Source: Limnohabitans sp. Rim11 (lineage in GTDB: Bacteria; Pseudomonadota; Gammaproteobacteria; Burkholderiales; Burkholderiaceae_C). Taken from it: a stretch of DNA of 64,000 nt. Below, in pieces: positions 15,893 to 25,041 of this stretch. The first letter of the stretch is position 1. Every line of letters starts with the position of its first letter. The position numbers and the translations under genes were made by a program. The notes below the pieces were generated by a model that worked only from the letters and a program-made list of their open reading frames with translations, searched no databases and was not told the origin of the DNA. Location: the NCBI RefSeq assembly GCF_001269365.1, contig NZ_CXOM01000002.1, positions 256,001 through 320,000 on the forward strand, read 5' to 3'.

Positions 15893-18247
15893 TCAGCCAA
15901 GGTACAAATTGCCTTCTGGCACACCAATCAAAGCAACGGCCGCCTCGGTGTCGGTGGGTGTAATGGCTGCGGCAATGGCCATGCCCTGTTGAATCGACTC
16001 TTCAGGGGTGTTGTAGTTCAAGCCCCAGTTGATGCTGAACTTGGTAGCCACCGAAATTTTGTTGTCGAGCAAATCGGCCACCCAACCCCACGTGGCATCG
16101 CCTTTGAAGGTGTGCGCCGATTTCAAAATATCGCTGACCAAAGAGCCACGCGTGGCTTGACCCGCCTTTAACGAAGCTTCCCAAAACGCCAAACCACCCG
16201 CATCGGCGCCGTCTTTTCGGCCCAGAACATTTTTGTAGACGACATTGACAAAGTCTGCGTTGCTCATGGTGTTTGAAAAACCCGTGAGCTTTGAATACGC
16301 CACACCGGCGCTGTAGAAAGACTCTGCAATTTGAACGATGGTCTGACCGCCGTTGAGTTGGTCTATCCAATAACTCATGCCATCGGCATCGGGCACCCTG
16401 TTGAAAAATGAAATGTAAAGCTCTGCCAATTGCGTTACTTTGCTTACGCTCACGGCACTGGCCTTGGCTTGCACGCCGAGGTTGATGGTTTTGTCTGAAA
16501 ACCGCAAAGTTTCTATTTGCGAGACATCGTCCGTACCGCTCACACCAGAAGCATCAACAATTTGATAGCCAGTGGCTGTTTTGTTGATTTTGAAATTGGT
16601 CAAGCCAATGTTCCAGGTAGCAACATCCAAGCCGTCACCGCCGAGCAAAATGTCATTGCCCGCACCGCCTGCGAGAGTGTCGTTACCCATTCGGCCCTCA
16701 ATGGTGTCGTTGCCACTGCCCCCGCTGATGTTGTTGTCAAGTTCATTGCCATACAGTTTGTCTGCGTAGCTTGACCCCACCAAGTTTTCAATTTGAGTTC
16801 CAAAGTTGACGGTCACCTGGCCCGCCGCAGTGATCGTGCTGGCAGCGGCAGTACCGATGTAGCCCCAATAACCAGGCGTTAAATAAATGGTGCCGCCCTG
16901 GCGCACGCCTGACAAATCTAGTGTGTCTGTTCCTGCACCGTCCCAAATAAAATGACTGGTGGTATCTAGCACGCGATACGTGTCATTGCCCGCTCTGGCT
17001 TGTGGACTGGGACCATACAAGTACTGCAAGGCTGCAATGTCTAAGGGACTGAATTGCAAGTGGTATTGCGCGCTTGAGTCGGTGTAACTCATCACGGTCC
17101 AAGACGTTCTGTCTTCCGTCGTTGGCAAAAAGGGAGGGACGGCCACACCGCCACCAGCTTGCGGTGCAGAGAAGGGATGCTTCAAACCAATGGCATGGCC
17201 AATTTCGTGAATCAAGGTTAACGCGGCATATGTACCGTCAGCAAATTTGGCATTGCTAGCGCCAATGTCAAAAAACAAATCACTGCCCCTGAATGATTCG
17301 TTAGGCTGGAATGCATAGCCCGCACTAGAGCCCTGCTGGTTGTTTGCAAACGACAAGGTATTGAGTGTTGCTGGCGTTGTTGTTTTGACAAACTTCAAAT
17401 CAAGCAATGAAGCAATGTAATTCAGCGCAGCTTCTGTTTGTGAAATTTGGGTGGCATTGAACTCGGAGAATCCCGCCGCATCTTGCTCAGACGTATAGTA
17501 AGACGGAAGCGATGCGGGGAAAGCGTACAGAAAGGTCTTATCACTGCCCAGTATGGTTTTGAAAAACAAGCCGGCTGTTTCATCAGGCAGCAATGCATCT
17601 ATCCAATAGGGCAAAGGCATTGCGCCGTTGAGGTAATTTATTTTTTCAATACCGCTGGGTAGTTTGACAAAACTAACTGCAACATTGGCCACATCGGTCC
17701 CGGTCAAATCATTCACGTAGTCTGCAATGTTGTCGATGAAATAAGTGTCATTGCCTTCGCCGCCACTCATTTGATCAGCACCCAGGCCACCATCAAGCGT
17801 GTCGTTACCGGCATCACCATAAAGCTCATCGTTGCCAGCGCCGCCGTAAATTACATCGTTGCCGGCAAAGCCTTCTAACCAGTTGTCGTTGCCTTCACCG
17901 CCATCAATGAGGTCATCGCCATCGCCCCCCCAAATCTCATCAGACCCAGCACCGCCATAAAGTTTGCTGTCGCCGCCACTTAAATATTTGCTGAGATTGT
18001 CGTTGCCATCGCCGCCATACAAAGTGTCGAGACCATCACCGCCGTTCAAATAGTCGTCGCCACCGTCGCCATACAACTGATCGTTGCCGTCACGGCCGTA
18101 GAGTTGGTCATTGCCTTCACCACCATACAGAGCGTCGCCACCTGCAGCGCCATCCACAATGTCATCGTCCTCAAGACCACTCATGACGTCATTGCCGGGC
18201 GTGCCCAACAAGTTGTCTTTTTTACTGGTTCCTGTAATGTTTGACAT
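15893..18247 (-). CDS. Serralysin-type RTX metalloprotease with C-terminal DUF4214
   Basis: 784 residues. Residues about 5-175 carry at least fifteen RTX calcium-binding repeats (GGEGNDQLYGRDGNDQLYG). A metzincin protease domain follows, with the zinc site HEIGHAIGLKH at about residues 347-357 and the Met-turn TVMSYTDS near 386. More RTX repeats lie at about 490-560, and residues about 600-760 hold a DUF4214 region (YISFFNRVPDADGMSYW; VLGRKDGADAGGLAFW). RTX ahead of the protease and DUF4214 at the end are an unusual order compared with classical serralysins. It lacks a signal peptide and should leave by type I secretion. The ATG at 18247 is one base after the gtrA stop. It lies inside the polysaccharide operon. 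Active-site residues are complete. Confidence 0.9.
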   Translation of the reverse strand: MSNITGTSKKDNLLGTPGNDVMSGLEDDDIVDGAAGGDALYGGEGNDQLYGRDGNDQLYGDGGDDYLNGGDGLDTLYGGDGNDNLSKYLSGGDSKLYGGAGSDEIWGGDGDDLIDGGEGNDNWLEGFAGNDVIYGGAGNDELYGDAGNDTLDGGLGADQMSGGEGNDTYFIDNIADYVNDLTGTDVANVAVSFVKLPSGIEKINYLNGAMPLPYWIDALLPDETAGLFFKTILGSDKTFLYAFPASLPSYYTSEQDAAGFSEFNATQISQTEAALNYIASLLDLKFVKTTTPATLNTLSFANNQQGSSAGYAFQPNESFRGSDLFFDIGASNAKFADGTYAALTLIHEIGHAIGLKHPFSAPQAGGGVAVPPFLPTTEDRTSWTVMSYTDSSAQYHLQFSPLDIAALQYLYGPSPQARAGNDTYRVLDTTSHFIWDGAGTDTLDLSGVRQGGTIYLTPGYWGYIGTAAASTITAAGQVTVNFGTQIENLVGSSYADKLYGNELDNNISGGSGNDTIEGRMGNDTLAGGAGNDILLGGDGLDVATWNIGLTNFKINKTATGYQIVDASGVSGTDDVSQIETLRFSDKTINLGVQAKASAVSVSKVTQLAELYISFFNRVPDADGMSYWIDQLNGGQTIVQIAESFYSAGVAYSKLTGFSNTMSNADFVNVVYKNVLGRKDGADAGGLAFWEASLKAGQATRGSLVSDILKSAHTFKGDATWGWVADLLDNKISVATKFSINWGLNYNTPEESIQQGMAIAAAITPTDTEAAVALIGVPEGNLYLG

Positions 18248-18248
18248 C

Positions 18249-18632
18249 TTAGTTTGCGACCTGTTCAACAAAGGCCCAACGCTTCAGCATCCAATAATTG
18301 AGTGGCGGCACTGTGAGCACAATGCAAGCAAAACCCAGTCCGTAGTGAAGTTCACAAAATTCAAATAAACTTGCAATGATCAAAGTTAAGCACAAGGCAA
18401 ACAAGGAGCCGAGTAAAAATTTGCCATACAGTGAAAGTGTAGGCAAGGCCTTGAATGTCCAATAACTGTTCATTAAATAGGAGCTGACATTGGCCACCAA
18501 GAAGGCCAACAGATTGCCCAGCAAGGGGCCGGCTTGTAAAGTTTCGACGGCCACAAACAAGAGCAAGCCATGTATCAAGGTGTTGACCACACCCACCAAT
18601 CCAAACTTCACAAACTGAACAGGCAAGTTCAA
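18249..18632 (-). CDS. GtrA-family flippase-like membrane protein
   Basis: 127 residues with four predicted membrane helices. The family pattern QFVKFGLVGVVNTLIHGLLL at the N terminus and NSYWTFK in the second loop are clear. GtrA proteins are thought to move undecaprenyl-phosphate-linked sugars across the inner membrane for periplasmic glycosylation. The start is TTG at 18632, with an AAGG ribosome site overlapping the stop of the upstream GT2 gene, from which it is ten bases away. Together with that GT2 (GtrB-like) and the large membrane protein (GT-C-like) it forms a Gtr-type decoration module. Confidence 0.88.
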   Translation of the reverse strand: MNLPVQFVKFGLVGVVNTLIHGLLLFVAVETLQAGPLLGNLLAFLVANVSSYLMNSYWTFKALPTLSLYGKFLLGSLFALCLTLIIASLFEFCELHYGLGFACIVLTVPPLNYWMLKRWAFVEQVAN

Positions 18633-18642
18633 TACAGCACCT

Positions 18643-19611
18643 TCACGAAATAATTTGACGAATGATGTAAGCGGGTCGGGCTTTCACTTCTGAATAGACT
18701 CGACCCAGGTACTCGCCTAAAACACCGATACCAATCAGCTGTACGCCACCTAAAAAGAGAATGGCAATCATGAGGGACGCATAGCCAGGCGTGTCCACGC
18801 CGTAGACCAAGGTTCTGACAAAGATGTAGCTGGCATAGAGAAATGCTGTGAGCGACACCAAGCCGCCCAAATAGGTCCAAACGCGCAGTGGTACTGTGCT
18901 AAAGCTGGTAATGCCATCCAAGGCTAAGTTCCAAAGTTTCCAAACATTGAAACTAGAGTGGCCTGTGCTTCTAGCTTCTACTTCAAAGGGAACCAACACA
19001 GATTTAAAACCCACCCACGCAAAGATACCTTTCATGAATCGGTTGTTCTCTCGCAGTTGCTTCACTGCGTTGACCACACGCCGGTCCATCAAGCGAAAGT
19101 CGCCGACATCGGCGGGCATGTGAATTTGAGAAATCTTTTGATGCAGTTTGTAAAAGAGCCTCGCAGCAAATTTTTGAGCAAAGTGGTCGGTGTGCCTGCT
19201 GGTTCTTTGTGCCAATACCACTTCATAGCCCTCTTCCCATTTTTCTAACAAGACAGGTAACAGTTCGGGGGGATGCTGTAGATCAGCGTCCATGGGTATG
19301 ACGGCATCACCTGTTGCATGGTCGATGCCTGCGGTGAGGGCTGCCTCTTTACCAAAGTTTCTTGAAAAATCAATGATGGTGATGGTGATCTCGGATGCAT
19401 TGTCGTCAGCCAAAAAACCCATCAAGGTCTGTCTTGCTTTCACCAACTCATCGAGGGTGGCATCTGTGCTGCCATCGTTGATGCACACCATTTGAAAGGC
19501 ATAACGTGCTTTGAGCTTGTGACAGGTTTGCATCAAGCGTTGAAAAAATGGTGCAACGCCCTGCCCTTCATTGAAGAAGGGGATGACCAAAGAAACCGTT
19601 TTCAATGTCAA
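18643..19611 (-). CDS. GT2 bactoprenol-phosphate glycosyltransferase (GtrB-like)
   Basis: About 322 residues. The GT-A domain begins VSLVIPFFNEGQGVAPFF, has the FSRNFGKEAALTAGIDHATGDAVIPMDADLQHPPELLP block with the DxD-type metal site, and a conserved DFRLMDRRVV region. Two membrane helices near residues 225-300 close the protein, as in GtrB and dolichyl-phosphate mannose synthases. It should load a sugar onto undecaprenyl phosphate at the cytoplasmic face. No ATG fits: both possible starts, 19641 and 19611, are TTG; 19611 gives the usual short lead before the first strand and overlaps the upstream stop as TTGA. It is followed by gtrA after ten bases. Confidence 0.88.
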   Translation of the reverse strand: MTLKTVSLVIPFFNEGQGVAPFFQRLMQTCHKLKARYAFQMVCINDGSTDATLDELVKARQTLMGFLADDNASEITITIIDFSRNFGKEAALTAGIDHATGDAVIPMDADLQHPPELLPVLLEKWEEGYEVVLAQRTSRHTDHFAQKFAARLFYKLHQKISQIHMPADVGDFRLMDRRVVNAVKQLRENNRFMKGIFAWVGFKSVLVPFEVEARSTGHSSFNVWKLWNLALDGITSFSTVPLRVWTYLGGLVSLTAFLYASYIFVRTLVYGVDTPGYASLMIAILFLGGVQLIGIGVLGEYLGRVYSEVKARPAYIIRQIIS

Positions 19612-21269
19612 GGTGAGGCTTTCAAAGAAGTGGCGCGGCAAACCTGCGCAAAGTCAATGGGCTTGCAATCTACTTGCCAAGTGCTGGGGAAAATTGAATC
19701 TAACTTGAAATTGGCAGCCAGGGCGTCGCCACTCAGCACGTAGGCTGAATTGGCGGGGTTTGATTGGGCTATTTCAAGTTTCATGTCCTGACAATCGGGT
19801 GTGTAACGAGCAATGTAGCCGGTATTGAGCTTCAAATGACGCTCTGACGTGTATTTCATCAAAGGCAACAACGCATTTTGAGGGTCCTTGCCACATTTGA
19901 ACTTTGGATAGGCATACACAATACGCGTGTTAGTACCCAGCGCCTCGTCCCATTTGGCAGCGTCCATAACGGGCGCGTCTTGTCGATTCAGTCTAAAGCT
20001 CAAGCCTTGGTAAACACCTTGAAGGTCAACCCACTGGAGCCCGCATACCAGCACCACCAAACCCGCAAAATGACGCTTTGGAAACATCTGGTGGCAGTGG
20101 TACAGAGAAAAGATCAGCAAGGCATAACCCACCAACCAAAAAAAGCGGCCTGACGCTCGAAACTGCGAGGTAAGCGGCAGCAGGGCTTCAGGGTATTTGA
20201 ATTCGAATGCAATTTTTTGCCCCAACATCACATGGTCAGACAACGCATAAGCCGCAAACATCAGCATCAAAGCGATCAGTGCTTTGTGGTGCATGGCAGA
20301 TTTCACCATGCGCCATGCGCCGAGACTCAATAGCAGCAAGACGCCCAGACCCAGATAATTAAAACCTTCGTAGTGACCTGGTCCCCCCACATACGTAAAA
20401 CCAGCAATGGGATTCAGCCCCAAGCCATTGGCCGCTGGCAAGATGTGGCCACCCACCCAAGGCGACAAAAGGTTCATGGCGTAATAACCAAAACCAAACT
20501 CCGGCGTCGGCTTGCCGCTTGGCAATGGCCACAGCGCCATCCAAGCTGTTGCCATGACACAGAGTGCGGGCAGTGCAAGCGCCTTGGCGCGTTTGGCCAT
20601 TGAATGCTGTGAAGCATTCAACATCGCACTGACCCACACGCAGCCCACCATGACAAACAAATAGATGTTGATGTAGAAGGCACCAAGACACAAGAGCGTC
20701 CATGCCAGTAAAGGCCACTCACTTGAATTGCGGCTTCGAAGGTAGAGGGCCAAGGCAAACAAAAGCAGCCAATGAGACATGAGCGAAATGTGCCCAATGC
20801 GATCTAGCAACGCTGGAAAACTGAGCAACAACAGCACCAAGGCCATCAGAAAAGCCCATGAGCGCGTTTTTAATTCTTTGGCAAGCCACCATGCACCTGT
20901 GGCCTGCAATGCAAAACAAAGTGCAACCCACACGCCATAAGGGTTAAAGGGTGCCCAATGGTCAGGCGCTGCCAGCTTGAGCAACAAGGCATAAAGGGGA
21001 ATAGCATCCACAAAAGTGGCCAGGGTGCCTTCTGGGTAATTCAAGGCATTGAATGCCAACCACGGGCTTTGCCAGGGCGCTGTGAAATAGAAATTAAAAC
21101 CTGCCACATATTGCGTGACATCGCGCACTTCTGTTTGCCAAAAAACAGAACGGCCTAATACAAAATCAATTCCAAAAAAACTGCCCACAAATGCAGCAGC
21201 CATGAGCAAGCTCAACAGCAAGCCTGCAAGCCCTTCGGAGTGATGGCGTGCTGGGTTCACTTGCGTCAT
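19608..21269 (-). CDS. Polytopic membrane protein, probable GT-C glycosyltransferase (DUF6311-like)
   Basis: 553 residues with roughly eleven to twelve membrane helices and a soluble C-terminal domain of about 130 residues. The first extracytoplasmic loop (WQTEVRDVTQYVAGFNFYF) carries acidic residues in the position used by GT-C enzymes for catalysis, and NYPEG and RFWVVGY-like segments recall the DUF6311 family. The gene starts at ATG 21269, overlapping the preceding giant glycosyltransferase by four bases, and its stop overlaps the GT2 start. Next to GtrB- and GtrA-like genes the simplest reading is the third Gtr component, which moves the lipid-linked sugar onto the polysaccharide in the periplasm. 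Specific activity cannot be read from sequence. Confidence 0.72.
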   Translation of the reverse strand: MTQVNPARHHSEGLAGLLLSLLMAAAFVGSFFGIDFVLGRSVFWQTEVRDVTQYVAGFNFYFTAPWQSPWLAFNALNYPEGTLATFVDAIPLYALLLKLAAPDHWAPFNPYGVWVALCFALQATGAWWLAKELKTRSWAFLMALVLLLLSFPALLDRIGHISLMSHWLLLFALALYLRSRNSSEWPLLAWTLLCLGAFYINIYLFVMVGCVWVSAMLNASQHSMAKRAKALALPALCVMATAWMALWPLPSGKPTPEFGFGYYAMNLLSPWVGGHILPAANGLGLNPIAGFTYVGGPGHYEGFNYLGLGVLLLLSLGAWRMVKSAMHHKALIALMLMFAAYALSDHVMLGQKIAFEFKYPEALLPLTSQFRASGRFFWLVGYALLIFSLYHCHQMFPKRHFAGLVVLVCGLQWVDLQGVYQGLSFRLNRQDAPVMDAAKWDEALGTNTRIVYAYPKFKCGKDPQNALLPLMKYTSERHLKLNTGYIARYTPDCQDMKLEIAQSNPANSAYVLSGDALAANFKLDSIFPSTWQVDCKPIDFAQVCRATSLKASP

Positions 21270-24200
21270 GCCCTGAGGCCTGTGAACTTTAAAAACTGTT
21301 TGGCGCTTTCAGCCCAGGTGACCGTTTGAATTTGAGTGACATCGGGCTTGTCTTGATCTTTTAAGTTCAGCCAACTCTCAATGGCCAAAGCCAAGCCCTC
21401 AGGTGTGTTGGCATTGAAGTAGCTGGCGTGCTCACCTGCCACTTCTCGAAACACGGGCAAATCTCTGAGAAGCATCGGCAAACGGTACTGTGCAGCTTCT
21501 AACAAAGGCAAACCCAAACCCTCACCCAATGAGGTACTGAGCAAACAATTTGAATGGGCATACAACTGCACCAAGGATTCGTCTTGTAAGTCATTCAACC
21601 AAAACAAGCGTTTGTTTTTTTCTGGATGGGCTTGAATTCTATGAACCAGCGTCAGAATTTCTTGACGTTGATCCACAGGCAATTGGGTCCAACCTTCTCT
21701 GCCGACCAACACCCAATTGACATCGATCTGACGTGCCCACAAATCTTCAAAGGCCAGTAGGGCTTGCATGAAGTGTTTGCGTGGTTCTAGGGTGCCAACC
21801 GATAAGAATATTTTGCCTGTAGGCAGTTGTCCCAAAAGCGTTGCCAAAATCGAGGGGTCATTGGCCGAAGCAGGCAATTCCCAAAGGTTGGCACCCAAGG
21901 CAAAAGATGCATTCGAAAAGGGACGGCGGTTCTGCCAAGTGATGGACTGCTCAGAGAGCCAAGCTTGAAGATCGGCCTTTACCGAATTTGAAATGCACAA
22001 GGCGCCATCTAACTTGGCAACAGCCTTTAACCACTCGGTATGCGTTGCTTGGGCACCCGATGGGAATGCGTTAGGCAAGTGAATGGGCAGCAAGTCATAG
22101 ACCAAAGCGTGCATTGCAACGCCGCGCTGTCGGAATTTTTCAAACAACCCGGCTTCACTGGCCTGAATAAAGGGGCCACTGGCCAAGTCAAGGGTGACAT
22201 ACACGTCACCTGGCTGCGGCTCAACGACGTCGTCATCTAATTGGGTGGTACGCAGGTTTTGTAATCGACATGCAAACTGGCGTGCATACCTTGCATGCCA
22301 ACGGTTTCCCAGCGAACTTAAATGCACCGGCTCGACTCTGAATCCTAGGGGTGGATTTTTGAGAAGTTCAAGCAGCAATGAAATTGCGACGCGTTCAATG
22401 CCCGTTTGCCTTGATGTATCGTGTGTGGCGGTGATGTCAAGAAACAATTTGCGAACTGGCTGTACACCTGGGAAGTTCCAGCTGACCGATTCTGCCCATC
22501 GAAGCGATTGCGATTTTCCGAAGTTTTCTGGAATCAACGTTGCCAAATCTTTGGCAACTTCAATGGCCAGTTTCTGATCTCTCTGGTAAAAATTTTCAAT
22601 GGCCGACTGGTAAGCCAATGCGCAGTGCTGGGGCGCGTGATGTGTGTGGATGAAGCTGCGAGCCGCTTGACGCATGCTTTCACGTCTTTCACCATTGGCT
22701 GCCAACATTTCCAAGGCCAGGGTTAAATCCTCTATTGAAAATTCGTCTTGCAATTGCCATACCACCTCTGCTGGCAATTCGGCCATGGCGCCATTGGCGT
22801 TGACCACGGTGGGCAAGCCGGCTGCCAAGCAATCCAATGCGGCAGCAGATGTTTCACCGCGCGAAACCGAGCGAAGTTGAACAGCGACATCGGCTGCCGC
22901 CAAATAATCGGCATACACACTGTCGTCGACGAAGCCCGTAATCAGCACTCTGTCTTGGCGGCCAGATTGCTGAATGCTGTTGATCAGCGATTGGCCGTAG
23001 TCACCGCCCTCGTTTTTCCCCACAAACACCAACTGCGAATGGGGTAAAACAGACAAACTGCTTTGAGCCCAAGCTGACAGTAGGTGTTTGCTGTGTTTGG
23101 TCTGATCAATGAAGCCAAAGCTACAAACCAATTGGGTATCAGGGTGAATGCCCAGACGCTCTCGGGCTGCTTGACGGTCCGGTGGCTTGGGTACGTCCCG
23201 CAGCAGAGGGATCACTTGAATGGATGCCGCCAGTGAAGGGCCGTACCATTTTTCCACCAAACTTTTGGCAAATTCAGAATGCGTGAGCACACCTTTGGCC
23301 AGCAGCAATTGTTCAAGGTTGACGGGAAATTTCAACAAGGCTTGATGGGGGTCCTTAGACCACACATCCAGTGCCTCATAGCCATGCGACTCGTAAAGCG
23401 CCTGGGTCCACACACCCACCTGATGGTCATGCTCTTCTAGCCAAGATTTCAAGCCACTCAAATAAAAATCATGCAGCATGACCACGCCAGGCACAGCGCG
23501 CATTAGTGCCAATGTGCTCGCATGCGTGGGTGAGTTTCCCAATTGGTAGAGCACTCGCGCATACGACTTTGCGTTGTCATGCAAACTTTCCACGGAACAA
23601 ACTGGCAAGCACAGTTGTTGTGACAATACTTCTGGTGAGTCAGACTGGGTGATGACATCAATGTCGTAATACGCTGACAGGCTGTCCAATAGCAAGGCGC
23701 TGTAGGCCGCAATACCTGACTGAACAGGCGGCAAGGGCGAAACAAATGCCATTTTGGGTTTTTGCGTTTGCAGGCGTCCTAAAGAAGGGGCGTGATTCAG
23801 ATCTTTTGCACGCTGCACCGACCATTGCTTCCAAATGTTCAACGCTCGCAGCGCCACATCTTTCCAGGTAAATAACTTGGCGCGCTCTAGTCCATTGCGG
23901 ATGAGTCTTTCTCTGTAGGCCTGATCTTCAAATGTTTGCAGCAACTTGTGGCCCATTTGTACAACGCTGTAGGGATCAAACATGGCCTCTTCATAAGCCA
24001 CTACTTCCGGCAAGCTTGACGTGTTAGAAGTGATGGTGGCGGCACCACAAGCCATGGCTTCTAGTGCAGGCAAGCCAAAGCCTTCTTGCCAAGATGGGAA
24101 AACGAAACAATGGCATTGCGAATACAAAGTGATCAACTCTGCGTCGGTCACAAATCCAGTCAATAGCAACTCATTTTTCTTCAGATCAAACTTTTGAGCC

Positions 24201-25033
24201 ACGTCTTGCAGTTGCAATACAAATTGGTCTGCCAGACGGCCCGCAAACACCAATTGCGTTGTACTTTTGATGGCGGTAGGCAAATTTGCATATGCCTCGA
24301 TGAGTCTTGGTAAATTTTTTCGTTCGTCAGCACCGCCGGTGTATAGGACAAATTTCCTTTCAATGCCCAAACGATGCAGTATGTTCTCAACTTCAAGTTC
24401 GGCCATCTGAACTTGTCCAAACTGCGCGTCAATGGCGGTTGAAATGGTCTGTATCTTTTCTGTGAGCGCCGGCAAATATTGCTTGGCCTCTTGCGCTGCA
24501 AACTCAGAGATGGCCAAACATGCATCTGCCGCATTGAGTTGTTCTATTTTGTTCAAATAAAACAAGGCATAGGAAGGGTTGGGGTCTAAGTATTGCTTTT
24601 GGTTAACGTAAGGAATGAGGTCGTACAGGGCAACACTGCTGAACACATGCGGCCCGAAGCTCTCTATTTCTGCGACTGCATTGTCAGAATATCCCTCAAA
24701 TAAACTAGTGAGGTGCACCACATCAGGTTTCAAATTGGCAATGAACGCATGCCGAAACCTTTTGGCCATCGCGTACGGCAGTTGATTGTTAGGATTTGCA
24801 ATTCCCAGCGGGCCCGGCACCTCCCAAACCTGAATTTGACTTTGGGGCAGGTCCTCGCTGAAGGCTTTCCTGATGGGCTCGATGGACTCAGAAAATAAAC
24901 CATTCAGAACCAAAATTACTTCATCGTTCTGACAGTTTTCGATGACCGCTTTCGCAAATGAAAGACTGTAACGACCAATACCCCGGAAGCGACTTTCCGT
25001 TTGCGCACCTTGCATATCGATCACGATTCGCAT
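21266..25033 (-). CDS. Three-domain GT4 glycosyltransferase, 1255 aa
   Basis: Three GT-B glycosyltransferase units in one chain. Unit 1 (about 1-390) starts MRIVIDMQGAQTESRFRGIGRYS and has EGFGLPALEAMACG near residue 315. Unit 2 (about 424-800) starts KMAFVSPLPPVQSGIAAY and has the weaker SRGETSAAALDCLAAGLP near residue 724. Unit 3 (about 854-1255) starts KLFLDITATHDTSRQTGIERV and has GEGLGLPLLEAAQ near residue 1170. The E-x7-E pair is intact in units 1 and 3; unit 2 has Glu then Asp. Multi-domain GT4 enzymes such as WbdA polymerise ABC-exported O antigens by alternating linkages; a third domain suggests a trisaccharide repeat or an added adaptor function. It is coupled to the genes on both sides. 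Confidence 0.88.
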   Translation of the reverse strand: MRIVIDMQGAQTESRFRGIGRYSLSFAKAVIENCQNDEVILVLNGLFSESIEPIRKAFSEDLPQSQIQVWEVPGPLGIANPNNQLPYAMAKRFRHAFIANLKPDVVHLTSLFEGYSDNAVAEIESFGPHVFSSVALYDLIPYVNQKQYLDPNPSYALFYLNKIEQLNAADACLAISEFAAQEAKQYLPALTEKIQTISTAIDAQFGQVQMAELEVENILHRLGIERKFVLYTGGADERKNLPRLIEAYANLPTAIKSTTQLVFAGRLADQFVLQLQDVAQKFDLKKNELLLTGFVTDAELITLYSQCHCFVFPSWQEGFGLPALEAMACGAATITSNTSSLPEVVAYEEAMFDPYSVVQMGHKLLQTFEDQAYRERLIRNGLERAKLFTWKDVALRALNIWKQWSVQRAKDLNHAPSLGRLQTQKPKMAFVSPLPPVQSGIAAYSALLLDSLSAYYDIDVITQSDSPEVLSQQLCLPVCSVESLHDNAKSYARVLYQLGNSPTHASTLALMRAVPGVVMLHDFYLSGLKSWLEEHDHQVGVWTQALYESHGYEALDVWSKDPHQALLKFPVNLEQLLLAKGVLTHSEFAKSLVEKWYGPSLAASIQVIPLLRDVPKPPDRQAARERLGIHPDTQLVCSFGFIDQTKHSKHLLSAWAQSSLSVLPHSQLVFVGKNEGGDYGQSLINSIQQSGRQDRVLITGFVDDSVYADYLAAADVAVQLRSVSRGETSAAALDCLAAGLPTVVNANGAMAELPAEVVWQLQDEFSIEDLTLALEMLAANGERRESMRQAARSFIHTHHAPQHCALAYQSAIENFYQRDQKLAIEVAKDLATLIPENFGKSQSLRWAESVSWNFPGVQPVRKLFLDITATHDTSRQTGIERVAISLLLELLKNPPLGFRVEPVHLSSLGNRWHARYARQFACRLQNLRTTQLDDDVVEPQPGDVYVTLDLASGPFIQASEAGLFEKFRQRGVAMHALVYDLLPIHLPNAFPSGAQATHTEWLKAVAKLDGALCISNSVKADLQAWLSEQSITWQNRRPFSNASFALGANLWELPASANDPSILATLLGQLPTGKIFLSVGTLEPRKHFMQALLAFEDLWARQIDVNWVLVGREGWTQLPVDQRQEILTLVHRIQAHPEKNKRLFWLNDLQDESLVQLYAHSNCLLSTSLGEGLGLPLLEAAQYRLPMLLRDLPVFREVAGEHASYFNANTPEGLALAIESWLNLKDQDKPDVTQIQTVTWAESAKQFLKFTGLRA

Positions 25034-25041
25034 GGATGGGC

